A DNA stretch of 58,142 nt from Pseudobdellovibrionaceae bacterium (lineage in GTDB: Bacteria; Bdellovibrionota; Bdellovibrionia; Bdellovibrionales; Bdellovibrionaceae). The notes under the pieces are model-generated. The model was not told the origin of the DNA and did no database searches. It saw only the letters and a program-made list of their open reading frames with translations. Below, one piece after another: positions 26,282-35,015 of this stretch. The translations under genes were made by a program, and so were the position numbers. The stretch spans positions 1 through 58,142 of the forward strand of contig JAEUWH010000092.1 of NCBI GenBank assembly GCA_016785955.1, read 5' to 3'. Position 1 is the stretch's first letter; every line of letters begins with the position of its first letter.

Positions 26282-27880
26282 TTATTTCTTTACCGACCAG
26301 GTATTCAATCCAATGCCATAATTAAAAGTATCTTTAGGCTTCGTAAAACGATTAACGTGGGCATAATAGTTGAATTTATCCATGAACAAAAATAAATAGG
26401 GGTTCTCATCAGCGACCATTTGATAAACTTTTTCAAAAACGGCGATCCGTTTTTTACGATCCATAATCATGCGCCCTATATCAATTTGCTTATTAACTTC
26501 TATATTTTTGTATCCCACAAAGTTTGATCCTCCCTTTAGTGACGATTCGGAATGCCACAGTTGCTTAGGATCAGGATCTACCCCTCCACCAGACCACGAC
26601 AAGGCCAAGGCATCAAAACTGAGATCTTCTTTAGCTTTCATCATCACATTGAAGTCTTGAAATTTAAGTTCCATATCGATACCACTGGATCGATAGTCCT
26701 CGCGTATGTACTGCCAAACTTTTTCGAAATCTTTATTCGCATAGGATAAAGTGAATTTCAGATCCAAACGAACACCGTCAATCATTTTATCTAGGATGCC
26801 GTCTTTGTTGCTGTCCCCCCAACCGGCTTTCTTCAACAACGTGCGCGCTTTTTTGACGTCACGAACAAACGGTTTAATCTTTGCTCCGTATTCCTGAGTA
26901 TGCAAAAAAGGACCATTTAGTACATACAATTGATTATCAAAAAAAACTTTATTGATGTCTTCTTTGTTAACAAGCAGGTTCAACGCCTTACGCAGTTCCG
27001 GATCAGAAAATAGGGGTTTGGCCAAATTCCAACCGATATAGGACCATGTTTTAGGAATTTTATTTTCTACTTTTACTTTTACCAATGACTTCTGAACGAC
27101 ATCGCCGCTTAATTTGCGTTCTAGCAAATCGGAATTAGGAAATTCCAAAAAATCAATTTCCGATTTCTTTAATTTCTCAACACGCGCCTCTTCTTCGCGA
27201 ATCAATTGGAATTCAATACTTTGAAAAGTGTTTAAATTTTTAAGATGACTGACGTTAAATCCAAAGTACTTATCAAACAGCTTCAAACTGATTTTTTTTG
27301 ATTTTTCATACGCATCCAACTGATAAGGTCCGGCGCACACCAACTGATTCGGAAGCTGCGTCTTCACGTCATAGACAGCTTTTGGTAAAATCCAATTAGT
27401 GGCGATCACTTCAAAATTTTTAAAATAACTGTTCTTAAATTTCACCTTAACTTTCAGAGGTGAGAGGATTTCGACAGAATCAATTCCATCGAAATAGGAT
27501 GTCACCGAGGGACTGACGACACCCGGTTTTTTGTAAACATCAAAAGAAAACTTCACATCGTCAGCAGTCAGCTTGGCACCGTTATGAAAAAAAACATTAT
27601 CACGCAAATGAAATGTGATCGAACCATTGTCTTTCGCTAGCTCCCACTTCTCGGCGATGGCACTTTGCCATGAATAGGTATCCAGATCCCGTTTTAAAAG
27701 GGAGTCGCACACCCACGTTTGCACATCAACTGCATAGTCCGAGGCCGACAATAACGGGTTCAAAATTTCTGGATCTTCATTCAATGCCATTCTCAATTGG
27801 CCTTGGCGATTCTTAGCCGCCAAGGCGGATACACCAATACCTATACAAAAAATTAGAATCGATATATTTTTTATCTGCAT
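26282..27880 (-). CDS. Extracellular solute-binding protein, family 5 (peptide type)
   Basis: Periplasmic binding protein of the OppA/DppA class, about 532 residues. It has a signal peptide (MQIKNISILIFCIGIGVSALAA) without a lipobox Cys. Family segments include LRMALNEDPEILNPLL at the mature start, ITFHLRDNVFFHNGAKLTADDVKFSF near 90-115 and LRKALNLLVNKEDI near 300. Ligand is likely a peptide, but the family is broad. I chose ATG 27880, which has GGGGA just upstream. No permease or ATPase gene is adjacent, so it is an orphan here. Confidence 0.9.
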   Translation of the reverse strand: MQIKNISILIFCIGIGVSALAAKNRQGQLRMALNEDPEILNPLLSASDYAVDVQTWVCDSLLKRDLDTYSWQSAIAEKWELAKDNGSITFHLRDNVFFHNGAKLTADDVKFSFDVYKKPGVVSPSVTSYFDGIDSVEILSPLKVKVKFKNSYFKNFEVIATNWILPKAVYDVKTQLPNQLVCAGPYQLDAYEKSKKISLKLFDKYFGFNVSHLKNLNTFQSIEFQLIREEEARVEKLKKSEIDFLEFPNSDLLERKLSGDVVQKSLVKVKVENKIPKTWSYIGWNLAKPLFSDPELRKALNLLVNKEDINKVFFDNQLYVLNGPFLHTQEYGAKIKPFVRDVKKARTLLKKAGWGDSNKDGILDKMIDGVRLDLKFTLSYANKDFEKVWQYIREDYRSSGIDMELKFQDFNVMMKAKEDLSFDALALSWSGGGVDPDPKQLWHSESSLKGGSNFVGYKNIEVNKQIDIGRMIMDRKKRIAVFEKVYQMVADENPYLFLFMDKFNYYAHVNRFTKPKDTFNYGIGLNTWSVKK

Positions 27881-27999
27881 AATCCCCAACTATGTCCTTA
27901 CTAACCCATCTATACTAAATCTTATAGAGTTGGATTCAATAGAATGTTGTTTTCAATACAAAAATAGGGTACGACCTACCCCTCAACGCAAGAGGAATT

Positions 28000-29052
28000 A
28001 TGATACAGTTTGATCCATCCACTACGATCTCGTCTGACTTTGGAATCTTTGGCATTCCCGCAACGGAAGCCGACTCCAAAATTATTCTTTTACCTGTACC
28101 TTGGGAGGTCACGACGTCCTATGGTTCCGGAGCCTCTCATGGTCCCGTGATGGTTCGCAAGGCCAGCGAACAAATTGATCTTTTTGATTTGGAAACTGGA
28201 AAGTCGTACGAAGACGGTTACTTCATGCGACCCTATCCCCAAGATTGGAAAAATAAAAACGATATCTTCAAGACCAAAGCACAAAAAGTGATCACGTTAA
28301 AAACTGAACTCAGTGAAGATATCAAAACCATAAATCAACTGACTCAAGAAGTGAATATTGCCTGCGATGACATGACCCAATGGGTACGCACGCAGTCAGA
28401 GTCTATTTTAAATCAGAATAAAATTTTGGGTCTCGTCGGCGGTGATCACTCGACACCATTTGGTGCTATTCAGGCCGTCAGCAAAAAATGGAACGGCGAT
28501 TTCGGAGTTTTGCATATCGACGCCCACGCGGACTTGCGAAATTCATATCAGGGATTCAAACAATCTCACGCATCGATCATGCACAATGTGATGACTCACG
28601 AATTGAAACCGAAGAAATTGGTCCAAGTCGGTATCCGTGATTTTTGCGAAGAAGAGTATGACTTTATCCAATCCCGTCCAGACATTAAAACGTTCTTTGA
28701 TTTAGAATTAAAAAAGAAACTTCTCAATGGAACTACTTGGGCACAGCTGTGCCAAGAGATTGTCGCGGAACTACCGCAAAACGTTTATATCTCGTTTGAT
28801 ATTGATGGCCTTGATCCCGTGTTCTGTCCCCATACGGGAACACCGGTTCCCGGCGGACTCAGCGTGGATCAGGTTTTTTATTTATTTGAAGCCATCGTAA
28901 AATCTGGGCGCAAAATTATTTCGTTCGATCTGAATGAAGTCTCTACCGGAGGCTTAAATCCAGATGAAGCCGATGATTGGGATGGCAACGTAGGCGCACG
29001 CGTACTTTATAAGTTATGTGGGTGGTCTATTATTTCAAACAGGACAAATTAA
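28000..29052 (+). CDS. Arginase/agmatinase-family ureohydrolase, second copy
   Basis: A 350-residue relative of the enzyme at 7234, in a different subgroup. All Mn ligands are kept: GGDHSTPFG near residue 148, HIDAHADLR near 173, SFDIDGLDP near 266. PVPWEVTTSYGSGASHGP near 28 and an extra segment of about 50 residues (80-130) set it apart and resemble the agmatinase-family proteins of Bacteroidetes. The end FDLNEVS is normal. It may hydrolyse agmatine or another guanidino compound; substrate not decided. AGAGGAATT precedes the ATG. It is monocistronic, closed by a hairpin at 29080. Confidence 0.88.
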   Translation: MIQFDPSTTISSDFGIFGIPATEADSKIILLPVPWEVTTSYGSGASHGPVMVRKASEQIDLFDLETGKSYEDGYFMRPYPQDWKNKNDIFKTKAQKVITLKTELSEDIKTINQLTQEVNIACDDMTQWVRTQSESILNQNKILGLVGGDHSTPFGAIQAVSKKWNGDFGVLHIDAHADLRNSYQGFKQSHASIMHNVMTHELKPKKLVQVGIRDFCEEEYDFIQSRPDIKTFFDLELKKKLLNGTTWAQLCQEIVAELPQNVYISFDIDGLDPVFCPHTGTPVPGGLSVDQVFYLFEAIVKSGRKIISFDLNEVSTGGLNPDEADDWDGNVGARVLYKLCGWSIISNRTN

Positions 29053-29079
29053 ACCCAAACAATTTAAACCCAAAAATGG

Positions 29080-29105
29080 TTGAGACGCCCATTCCGGCGT
29101 CTCAA
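29080..29105. terminator. Hairpin between convergent genes
   Basis: TTGAGACGCC, loop CATTCC, GGCGTCTCAA: a perfect 10-bp stem. There is no T run on the plus strand (TAGGGG) and only CCATTTTTG on the minus strand, so a two-way terminator is likely but not textbook. Confidence 0.6.
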
Positions 29106-29136
29106 TAGGGGTTAGCTTGTTGCAAGTACTAAGACA

Positions 29137-29517
29137 TTATCCGCGAGCGTAGCGTTTATTCAAAGATTCGCGAATTTCAGCACCTTCGATGCTTAATCGA
29201 GTCCATGGAATCGCTCGCAGGCGATCGGCTTCGATTGTTTCTTCCGTTTCCTCGCAGATACCGAAAGATCCATTTTCAATTCGCGCCAAAGCGCTTTCGA
29301 TTTCGATAAGTTGATTTCTCAGTCTATCTTGCATGTTCACGAATTCTTGCTCGGCAAGTACGCGAACTGTTTGATCTGCTTCGTCCCCACCAGTTTCCAT
29401 GTTGTCCAACTGGCTACGAGCATCTCGCACTCGATTTAAAAGGTCTGTCTTGATTACTTGAAGCTTGTCCTTGCACTCAGCCACTAATGCTGGCTTTAAA
29501 GCGGCATTCCCTGCCAT
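29137..29517 (-). CDS. TraR/DksA-family protein with degenerate zinc site
   Basis: A 126-residue DksA-like protein. A coiled-coil part (residues about 5-90) with MQDRLRNQLIEIESALARIENGSFG leads into the globular end. The zinc site is mostly lost: GICEETEETIEADRLRAIPWTRLSIEG keeps the first Cys only; the other three Cys of classic DksA are Thr, Ser and Gly-like. DksA-type proteins bind the RNA polymerase secondary channel with ppGpp. Cys-poor variants are known in other bacteria. AAGGAGG precedes the ATG. Confidence 0.85.
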   Translation of the reverse strand: MAGNAALKPALVAECKDKLQVIKTDLLNRVRDARSQLDNMETGGDEADQTVRVLAEQEFVNMQDRLRNQLIEIESALARIENGSFGICEETEETIEADRLRAIPWTRLSIEGAEIRESLNKRYARG

Positions 29518-29777
29518 AATCCCCTCCTTGTTCTATTCTGCCAAATCTTTAGGCAAAATTAAATCAACCCCTCTATTCCCTAGTTAAAACTCTACTTTTA
29601 TAGAGGTCTAAAAAGGAATTTACTTATTAATAGGTACAATTGAATTTTTTGCAACTCTTTTCTTAAAATCACTTAAATTAATATAAGTATCTGATTATAT
29701 AGGGCAAAGACGCGTAAATGTTATGGGAACTATTAGAAAAACATAACCAGACCTAGACATTTGTCAGGTTCTTATTT

Positions 29778-30125
29778 TTATCTGATACAGTTTGCAACTT
29801 TTTTAATCAATTCATCTGTTGCTTTGTTTAGTTTGTTTAAAGTTAGTTCCGTTTTATCAGCACGCTTAGAATGCGCCTTAGCGCTGCGCAGAGCTTGTTC
29901 TCGAATAAAAAGTCGTCGCTTAGGTGAATCGTCATGCATCTTGATTGCCGTGTAAGAAACCTGCTCGGCTGCTGATTTATAATTCTCTATCAGATTCTGA
30001 CTGATTTGGTTTTGAGCTGCGCGCATTTGTTTGAGCTCAGCTTTGACAGAATCACACCCACTCCCCCACGCCCAATGAGAAAATGTTAACGTGATCATAT
30101 AAAAGAAAACGATGAATCTTGCCAT
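29778..30125 (-). CDS. Small secreted hypothetical protein
   Basis: A 115-residue protein starting at ATG 30125, with GGAGG five bases upstream; a longer frame starts at 30164 without a good site. It has a signal peptide (MARFIVFFYMITLTFSHWAWG). The mature part is helical, rich in Lys, Ala and Gln, and has one Cys near each end that could pair (GCDSVKAELKQ and VANCIR). Family unknown. About 260 bases upstream of the DksA-like gene, on the same strand. Confidence 0.65.
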   Translation of the reverse strand: MARFIVFFYMITLTFSHWAWGSGCDSVKAELKQMRAAQNQISQNLIENYKSAAEQVSYTAIKMHDDSPKRRLFIREQALRSAKAHSKRADKTELTLNKLNKATDELIKKVANCIR

Positions 30126-30197
30126 ATATACCTCCGCCAGTGCCGAAAGAAAAAGCAAGAACAAGTCCGCACTTCTACGGATCTATTCAATTTTAAA

Positions 30198-30818
30198 TTA
30201 GGTAGACAAATCGGTATTTAGAAAATTTTCAAAGTCGTCTCTAGATTTGCCAATTGAATAGGGCAACAAAAGACGCACTAAATGAGTCTTTCCGCGCAGA
30301 ACTGATTCTTTTCCAGCAGACTTCTCTGTACTTTCAAAAAACTGCAAGAACGTTGTCGCCATCGCCAATAAAGATTCAAATACATAAAGTAGCTCTCTAT
30401 CATTTTTGATTTGAACCATTTTTCCGTCTTCGACCCAATGACGGTATAACACTTTCATAAGCTTCATCATTTTAGCCATATGAAGCTTCCACATTTTTCC
30501 CAAGGCAGGATCCTTACGGCGAAGTGCATACATCTCGCGGTGAAAAAAACGGTACTTCCAATAAACATCAAAATTTTCTTCTACAAACTGAACCGGAGAC
30601 ATGAGCGAAATATGCTTTGAACTCCAAATTTTATATGTCTCCTTACACATACGACGAAAAAGCTCCTGAATGATTTCTTCTTTGTTGTCATAGTGAAAAT
30701 ACAAATTTCCTGGGGAAATATTCATCGCTTTAGCAATATGGTTCGTCGTGATGGCGACGACTCCATTTTTGTTAAATAGTTCGACAGAAACATCTAAAAT
30801 TTTATCTTTGGTTTTCAT
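30198..30818 (-). CDS. TetR-family transcriptional regulator
   Basis: A 206-residue dimeric repressor-type protein. The DNA-binding helix-turn-helix is at residues 20-48: VVAITTNHIAKAMNISPGNLYFHYDNKEEI is typical of TetR. The C-terminal ligand domain is helical and has no clear match by eye. The target is not obvious; it is divergent from the transpeptidase gene at 31007. No Shine-Dalgarno is present; a promoter ends six bases before the ATG. Confidence 0.9.
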   Translation of the reverse strand: MKTKDKILDVSVELFNKNGVVAITTNHIAKAMNISPGNLYFHYDNKEEIIQELFRRMCKETYKIWSSKHISLMSPVQFVEENFDVYWKYRFFHREMYALRRKDPALGKMWKLHMAKMMKLMKVLYRHWVEDGKMVQIKNDRELLYVFESLLAMATTFLQFFESTEKSAGKESVLRGKTHLVRLLLPYSIGKSRDDFENFLNTDLST

Positions 30819-30824
30819 GGGACC

Positions 30825-30853
30825 CTTATAGGCTTTGGTCGATACTTTAGCAA
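30825..30853 (-). promoter_or_regulatory. Promoter for a leaderless tetR-type mRNA
   Basis: Minus strand: TTGCTA, 17-nt spacer, TATAAG, six bases (GGTCCC), then ATG at 30818. Confidence 0.65.
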
Positions 30854-30937
30854 TAGAATTTTGGCCATTATTTCAGCGAAGCTGGTAAAATAAAAGTAGG
30901 AGCCGGACTTGAAGTTCTTGCAAATAAAGTATCTAAT

Positions 30938-30973
30938 TAAGATTCGTAGTAAAGTTAAGATTCGCAGTGAAGT
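30938..30973 (+). repeat. Tandem 18-bp repeat upstream of the transpeptidase gene
   Basis: TAAGATTCGTAGTAAAGT (30938-30955) is followed directly by TAAGATTCGCAGTGAAGT (30956-30973), two differences in 18. It lies about 35 bases before the start of the next gene and could be a regulator site. Confidence 0.75.
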
Positions 30974-31006
30974 AAAAATACATCAGTTAAATTTGGGGTT
31001 GGGGTT

Positions 31007-32284
31007 TTGTCATTTACATTTGATCGAAAAATAAAAATTCAATTAGGTCTTTTAACCTGCCTGGCAGTTGCCTTTGTAACTTTGACGGCGTTTAACTATG
31101 AAGATTCTGAAATCGAAGTCATTTCAAAGCACGTCAAACGCAATTTAGAACAACGGACGCAAATTTCCAATACCATGTCGAAATTTATCAAATCCAGCCA
31201 ATTCCCGACCGAAGCCGAATTTGACTGGTATGATCGCAAAGACAAATTTCAAATTTCTTACACGATCGATGAACGCTTACAATCCGAAGCCGACCTCTTG
31301 TTTAAAAGGTACCGCCCAGACTATGGAGCGATCGTTTTGCTTGATGCCAGCAACGGTAGGGTTTTAGCTCTATCTAGTTACGAAAAAGGCAATCCCAGTG
31401 CTTCACATCTGGCATTACGGGCCACTTACCCGGCCGCCTCGCTTTTTAAAATCATCACGGCCTCGGCAGCGGTGGAAAAAGCAGGGGTCACGCCTTATCA
31501 TTCGATTCACTTCAATGGCGCCAATTATACGTTATACAAAAAAAACGTCATGACCGATAAGGTAAACCGCTGGACTCGTAAAATTACACTAAAAGAGGCT
31601 TTTGCCCGTTCGATCAATACCGCATTTGGCCGCCTGAGCTTGGAAATGCTAGAACCCGCAGATCTTTTGGATTTCGCCAATCGCTTTATGTTTAATCAGC
31701 ACATCCCGACCGACTTCGAAGTGGACCAAGGCTACGCCCACGTTCCCACAGAGAAGAATTATGAATTGACCCAAGTGGCTTCAGGATTCAACCGTATTAA
31801 CCGCATCAGCCCCGTTCAAGGAGCGATGATTGCCGCCGCCGTAGTGAACGACGGAAAAATGCTAGTACCCTATGTTGTTGACCAACTGACCAATCCGGAA
31901 GGCGATGTTTTTTACAAAGGTGAGCCGCTAGAAAAAGGATACATCATGACCGCCGAATCAGCCGCTCAAATGCGGAAAATGATGGAACAAACTGTCATCG
32001 GAGGCACCTCTCGCAAAAGCTTTCGCAACTTAGTCCGCGACCGCCGCTTCAGCGAAATTGAAATGGGCGGAAAAACAGGCCATCTGACGGGCGACAACCC
32101 CAAAGGCCGTGTGGATTGGTTTGTGGGATATGCTACCGACGCCCAGAATCGCAAACTGGCTGTTGCCGCCATCACAATAAGCAAGAAATTTTGGACTGTG
32201 AAATCATCTTACATTGGTCAACATATGTTCCGCACTTATTTCGAACCTGTCGTAAAAAAAAAGACGGTCGCAACTAATCACTGA
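31007..32284 (+). CDS. Penicillin-binding-protein-like transpeptidase
   Basis: A membrane-anchored DD-transpeptidase. One helix at residues 12-30 is the anchor. The penicillin-binding domain has all three motifs: SLFK at 145-148 (active Ser145), SIN at 202-204, and KTG at 356-358. There is no transglycosylase domain and no large N-terminal dimer domain, so at 425 residues it is smaller than PBP2 or PBP3. It should cross-link peptidoglycan in the periplasm. The start is a TTG with GGGGTTGGGG upstream, so the start is less certain. Confidence 0.85.
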   Translation: MSFTFDRKIKIQLGLLTCLAVAFVTLTAFNYEDSEIEVISKHVKRNLEQRTQISNTMSKFIKSSQFPTEAEFDWYDRKDKFQISYTIDERLQSEADLLFKRYRPDYGAIVLLDASNGRVLALSSYEKGNPSASHLALRATYPAASLFKIITASAAVEKAGVTPYHSIHFNGANYTLYKKNVMTDKVNRWTRKITLKEAFARSINTAFGRLSLEMLEPADLLDFANRFMFNQHIPTDFEVDQGYAHVPTEKNYELTQVASGFNRINRISPVQGAMIAAAVVNDGKMLVPYVVDQLTNPEGDVFYKGEPLEKGYIMTAESAAQMRKMMEQTVIGGTSRKSFRNLVRDRRFSEIEMGGKTGHLTGDNPKGRVDWFVGYATDAQNRKLAVAAITISKKFWTVKSSYIGQHMFRTYFEPVVKKKTVATNH

Positions 32285-32347
32285 AGATTCGCTTTGACCA
32301 TCTCGATCTTTCAATTATTAAAATCCTCAACGGTTTCTAGGACCGGC

Positions 32348-32380
32348 CCTCATTTACTTAGCCGTCGCGAGGAAATGAGG
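32348..32380. repeat. Hairpin between convergent genes
   Basis: CCTCATTT (32348-32355) pairs perfectly with AAATGAGG (32373-32380) around a 17-nt loop, with possible further GGC/GCC pairing outside. It lies between the transpeptidase gene and fxsA and has no T run. Confidence 0.4.
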
Positions 32381-32491
32381 ATAGGCCCTAATAATTCCTG
32401 AGGCTCTTGAAAAGTTATCGATGTGGTTCATTTCAGACATCGCAACAGCTGACCACACGATGAAAACCTAAACTTTTTTTGTAAATGTTGG

Positions 32492-32995
32492 TTATTTTAA
32501 CAGCTTGGGATCATCGATTTTGCGAAATTCGGCGTCGATGACATCACCACTTTGCTCGGTCGTGGTATTTTGATTTTGAAATGGACCGCGGCTTTGACTG
32601 CCTTGATAGTAAAAACGAAAGTTTCCGCTTCCAAATTGATGAACAAAGCTATTCGCGTTAAATACTCGTTTCAATAGAAAATTTGTAAACCCAACCGCGA
32701 CCAACCATCTTACCGGTGGAAAAAACAAAACGGCTCCGCAGATCTTAGTACCCATCGAGGGCACAATTAACAATAAACCCGATACGAACAGGAGACCACG
32801 AGATATCATAGATCGATTCGATGCCGATACCGTACCCGTTTGAAATTCACGTAATGACTTGAAGCCAACGGCGCGAACAATGATGATACCGATGAACATT
32901 GTGACCGCATAGAGCAAAAGAAAATTCAAAAATCCAAAGAACTGAACAAAGTAATAAACCAAAATTATTTCCGCAAACAGAATCAGTATGGGCAT
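32492..32995 (-). CDS. fxsA: FxsA-family membrane protein
   Basis: A 167-residue inner-membrane protein of the FxsA/UPF0716 family. It has three to four hydrophobic helices in the first 110 residues. GLLFVSGLLLIVPSMGTKICGAVLFFPPVRWL (about 68-98) is the conserved core of the family, usually written as LLIPGF-x-TD-x-x-G-x-LLL-P. The tail is polar and rich in Gln and Asn. E. coli FxsA relieves F-plasmid exclusion of phage T7; the native role is unknown. AGGAGG precedes the ATG. Confidence 0.85.
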   Translation of the reverse strand: MPILILFAEIILVYYFVQFFGFLNFLLLYAVTMFIGIIIVRAVGFKSLREFQTGTVSASNRSMISRGLLFVSGLLLIVPSMGTKICGAVLFFPPVRWLVAVGFTNFLLKRVFNANSFVHQFGSGNFRFYYQGSQSRGPFQNQNTTTEQSGDVIDAEFRKIDDPKLLK

Positions 32996-33008
32996 TGTAT
33001 CGCTCCTC

Positions 33009-33779
33009 CTAATTAATGTCCAAAATTATGCTGACAGGACAATGATCACTGCCTTCGATCTCATCGTGAATTTTTGCGTCCCTCACCAAGGGAGCCAGCA
33101 GGCGGCTCACACAAATATAATCGATACGCCAACCACGATTCGAAATGCGCGCTAACTCGCGATAGTTCCACCAAGTGTATTTATCTTTAACGTCAGGGTG
33201 AATCAAACGAAACGTGTCCACAAAACCAATTTTTAAAAACTCTTCAAACCACTGACGTTCTTCAGGCAAAAAGCCGCTCTCCTTTGAGAGACGAACCGGA
33301 TCATACACATCGGCTTCACGATGGGCGACATTATAGTCCCCCACCACCACGATTTGTTTACCGGCCTCATATGTTTTAGCTAAATGTTTGTTTAGTTCCT
33401 TCAAAAATTCTTGCTTGAATTGGTGACGAACATCACCCGATCCGCCATTGGGGAAATAAATATTATATAATACAAACGGACCAAAATCGGTAATCACCGT
33501 GCGTCCTTCGTCTTCATATTTTTTAATTTCGAAATGTGTTGTTTCCGTGACCCAATCTTGATTACTGAAAGTCGCCACACCCGAGTAACCTTTACGAATG
33601 GCCGAAGACCACAAAGCCCTTTTGTATCCCAGGTTCTTAATGCGATCATCGACTTGTTCTAAATGCGCTTTAGTTTCTTGCACGCAAAAAATATCCGGTT
33701 TCTCCTGAGCAATAAATTCCTCAAGACCTTTCTTTGCGCACGCACGGATTCCATTGACATTCCAGCTAACGATTTTCAT
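33009..33779 (-). CDS. xth: Exodeoxyribonuclease III
   Basis: AP endonuclease and 3'-5' exonuclease for base-excision repair. From ATG 33779 the protein starts MKIVSWNVNGIRACAKKG, as ExoIII should. Further motifs: DIFCVQETKA (metal Glu), NIYFPNGG, VVGDYNVAHREADV (catalytic Asp and Asn) and GSDHCPVSIIL (last Asp-His). Length about 256 fits. A longer frame to 33851 adds 24 unlike residues and runs up against the divergent gene. Ends 13 bases from fxsA on the same strand side. Confidence 0.93.
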   Translation of the reverse strand: MKIVSWNVNGIRACAKKGLEEFIAQEKPDIFCVQETKAHLEQVDDRIKNLGYKRALWSSAIRKGYSGVATFSNQDWVTETTHFEIKKYEDEGRTVITDFGPFVLYNIYFPNGGSGDVRHQFKQEFLKELNKHLAKTYEAGKQIVVVGDYNVAHREADVYDPVRLSKESGFLPEERQWFEEFLKIGFVDTFRLIHPDVKDKYTWWNYRELARISNRGWRIDYICVSRLLAPLVRDAKIHDEIEGSDHCPVSIILDIN

Positions 33780-33851
33780 GGTGACGACCATACACTTTAA
33801 ACCCATACTAGTACAATATTTTAACTGCTTACCAAGAATATAAGAGCCCAA

Positions 33852-35015
33852 ATGTCATTGATTCAAAACTATAAATCCATCCTTAAGAACCATTTTAAAA
33901 GTATTAACGATGCCATTTTGGATCCACTGGTGTCCGACAATCTTCTTTGCCCCAAACCGGTGCCGTTACCACAAACTCTTATCCCCGCGTTTCAACAAAC
34001 GATCGCGGCATTTTATTCGCTCCGTAAAAACCCTGAATATATAAAGAAATATCATAACGACTTGAACGAACTGGGCATTAAAGACCCAGGCAATAACTCG
34101 TTGTTTATGAGTTATGATTTTCACCTCACCGCCGACCATCAACCGAAATTGATTGAAATCAATACCAACGCCGCTTTTCTTACATTGGGTCAATATTTGT
34201 ATGAAGCTCATCAATTGCCCACGGGAATAAATTTTAAAAATGCGGATTTTAAAAATTTATTTCTAAAAGAACTTGAACTTCAAGGAAAATCACCGGCACA
34301 ACCACGCGTACTGATCCTGGATGAAAAACCTAACGAACAAAGATTATTTTTGGAATTTTTGATTGTCCAAGAATTGCTCCAGTCCTTTGGGTGGTCATGT
34401 GCCATTGATGACGTTGCAAACTATCCGCACCACAATGTGGACCTTGTTTACAATCGCTTCACGGACTTTTATTTTAAAACGCCAGTCGCACAGCCATTAC
34501 GAGAAGATTTCTTAAGTCGTCGCGTCTGTTTTACACCGAATCCGTTTGAATATTTTTTATTGGCAGATAAACAACGAATGATCGACTGGTGTGAAGAGGA
34601 TTTCTGGCGCGAGCTGAATACCCTGTCGCCGGCACAGAAAATCTGCATCCAGAACGTTTTGCCCAAGACAATCAGTTTCAAACCCGAATTGAAAGACGAG
34701 ATTTGGAGCCAGCGAAAACATTTATTCTTTAAACCAAAAAATTCCTTTGGCTCTAAACAGTCCTACAAAGGCGCCTCGATTTCTAAAAAAGTTTTCGATG
34801 ACGTTGCCAACGAAAATTTTTTAGCCCAGGAACTCGTGCCGCCATCGGAAGTCGCCATGGCCACCCCTGATGGTACCCAAAACTTTAAATTTGATTTACG
34901 CTGTTACGCTTACCAAGATCAATTGCAGCTGGTGATCGCACGGGTGTACCAAGGGCAAGTGACAAATTTAAAAACAAAATGGGGCGGGTTTGCCCCCGTC
35001 ATGTGGACAGAGTAA
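33852..35015 (+). CDS. ATP-grasp protein, probably circularly permuted
   Basis: A 387-residue protein whose ATP-grasp motifs come in an unusual order. KLIEINTNAAF (Glu102 and Asn104), normally the last metal motif, comes first. VDLVYNRFTDFYF (about 196-208) and NPFEYFLLADKQ follow, as in CP_ATPgrasp families. FFKPKNSFGSKQSYKGAS (292-309) looks like the nucleotide Lys and glycine loop, then FLAQELVPP, FDLRCYAY and VIARVYQGQVTN. Likely ligates an amine to a carboxylate; substrate unknown. Its stop overlaps the corA start as TAATG. TATAAG lies seven bases before the ATG and there is no Shine-Dalgarno. Confidence 0.65.
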   Translation: MSLIQNYKSILKNHFKSINDAILDPLVSDNLLCPKPVPLPQTLIPAFQQTIAAFYSLRKNPEYIKKYHNDLNELGIKDPGNNSLFMSYDFHLTADHQPKLIEINTNAAFLTLGQYLYEAHQLPTGINFKNADFKNLFLKELELQGKSPAQPRVLILDEKPNEQRLFLEFLIVQELLQSFGWSCAIDDVANYPHHNVDLVYNRFTDFYFKTPVAQPLREDFLSRRVCFTPNPFEYFLLADKQRMIDWCEEDFWRELNTLSPAQKICIQNVLPKTISFKPELKDEIWSQRKHLFFKPKNSFGSKQSYKGASISKKVFDDVANENFLAQELVPPSEVAMATPDGTQNFKFDLRCYAYQDQLQLVIARVYQGQVTNLKTKWGGFAPVMWTE

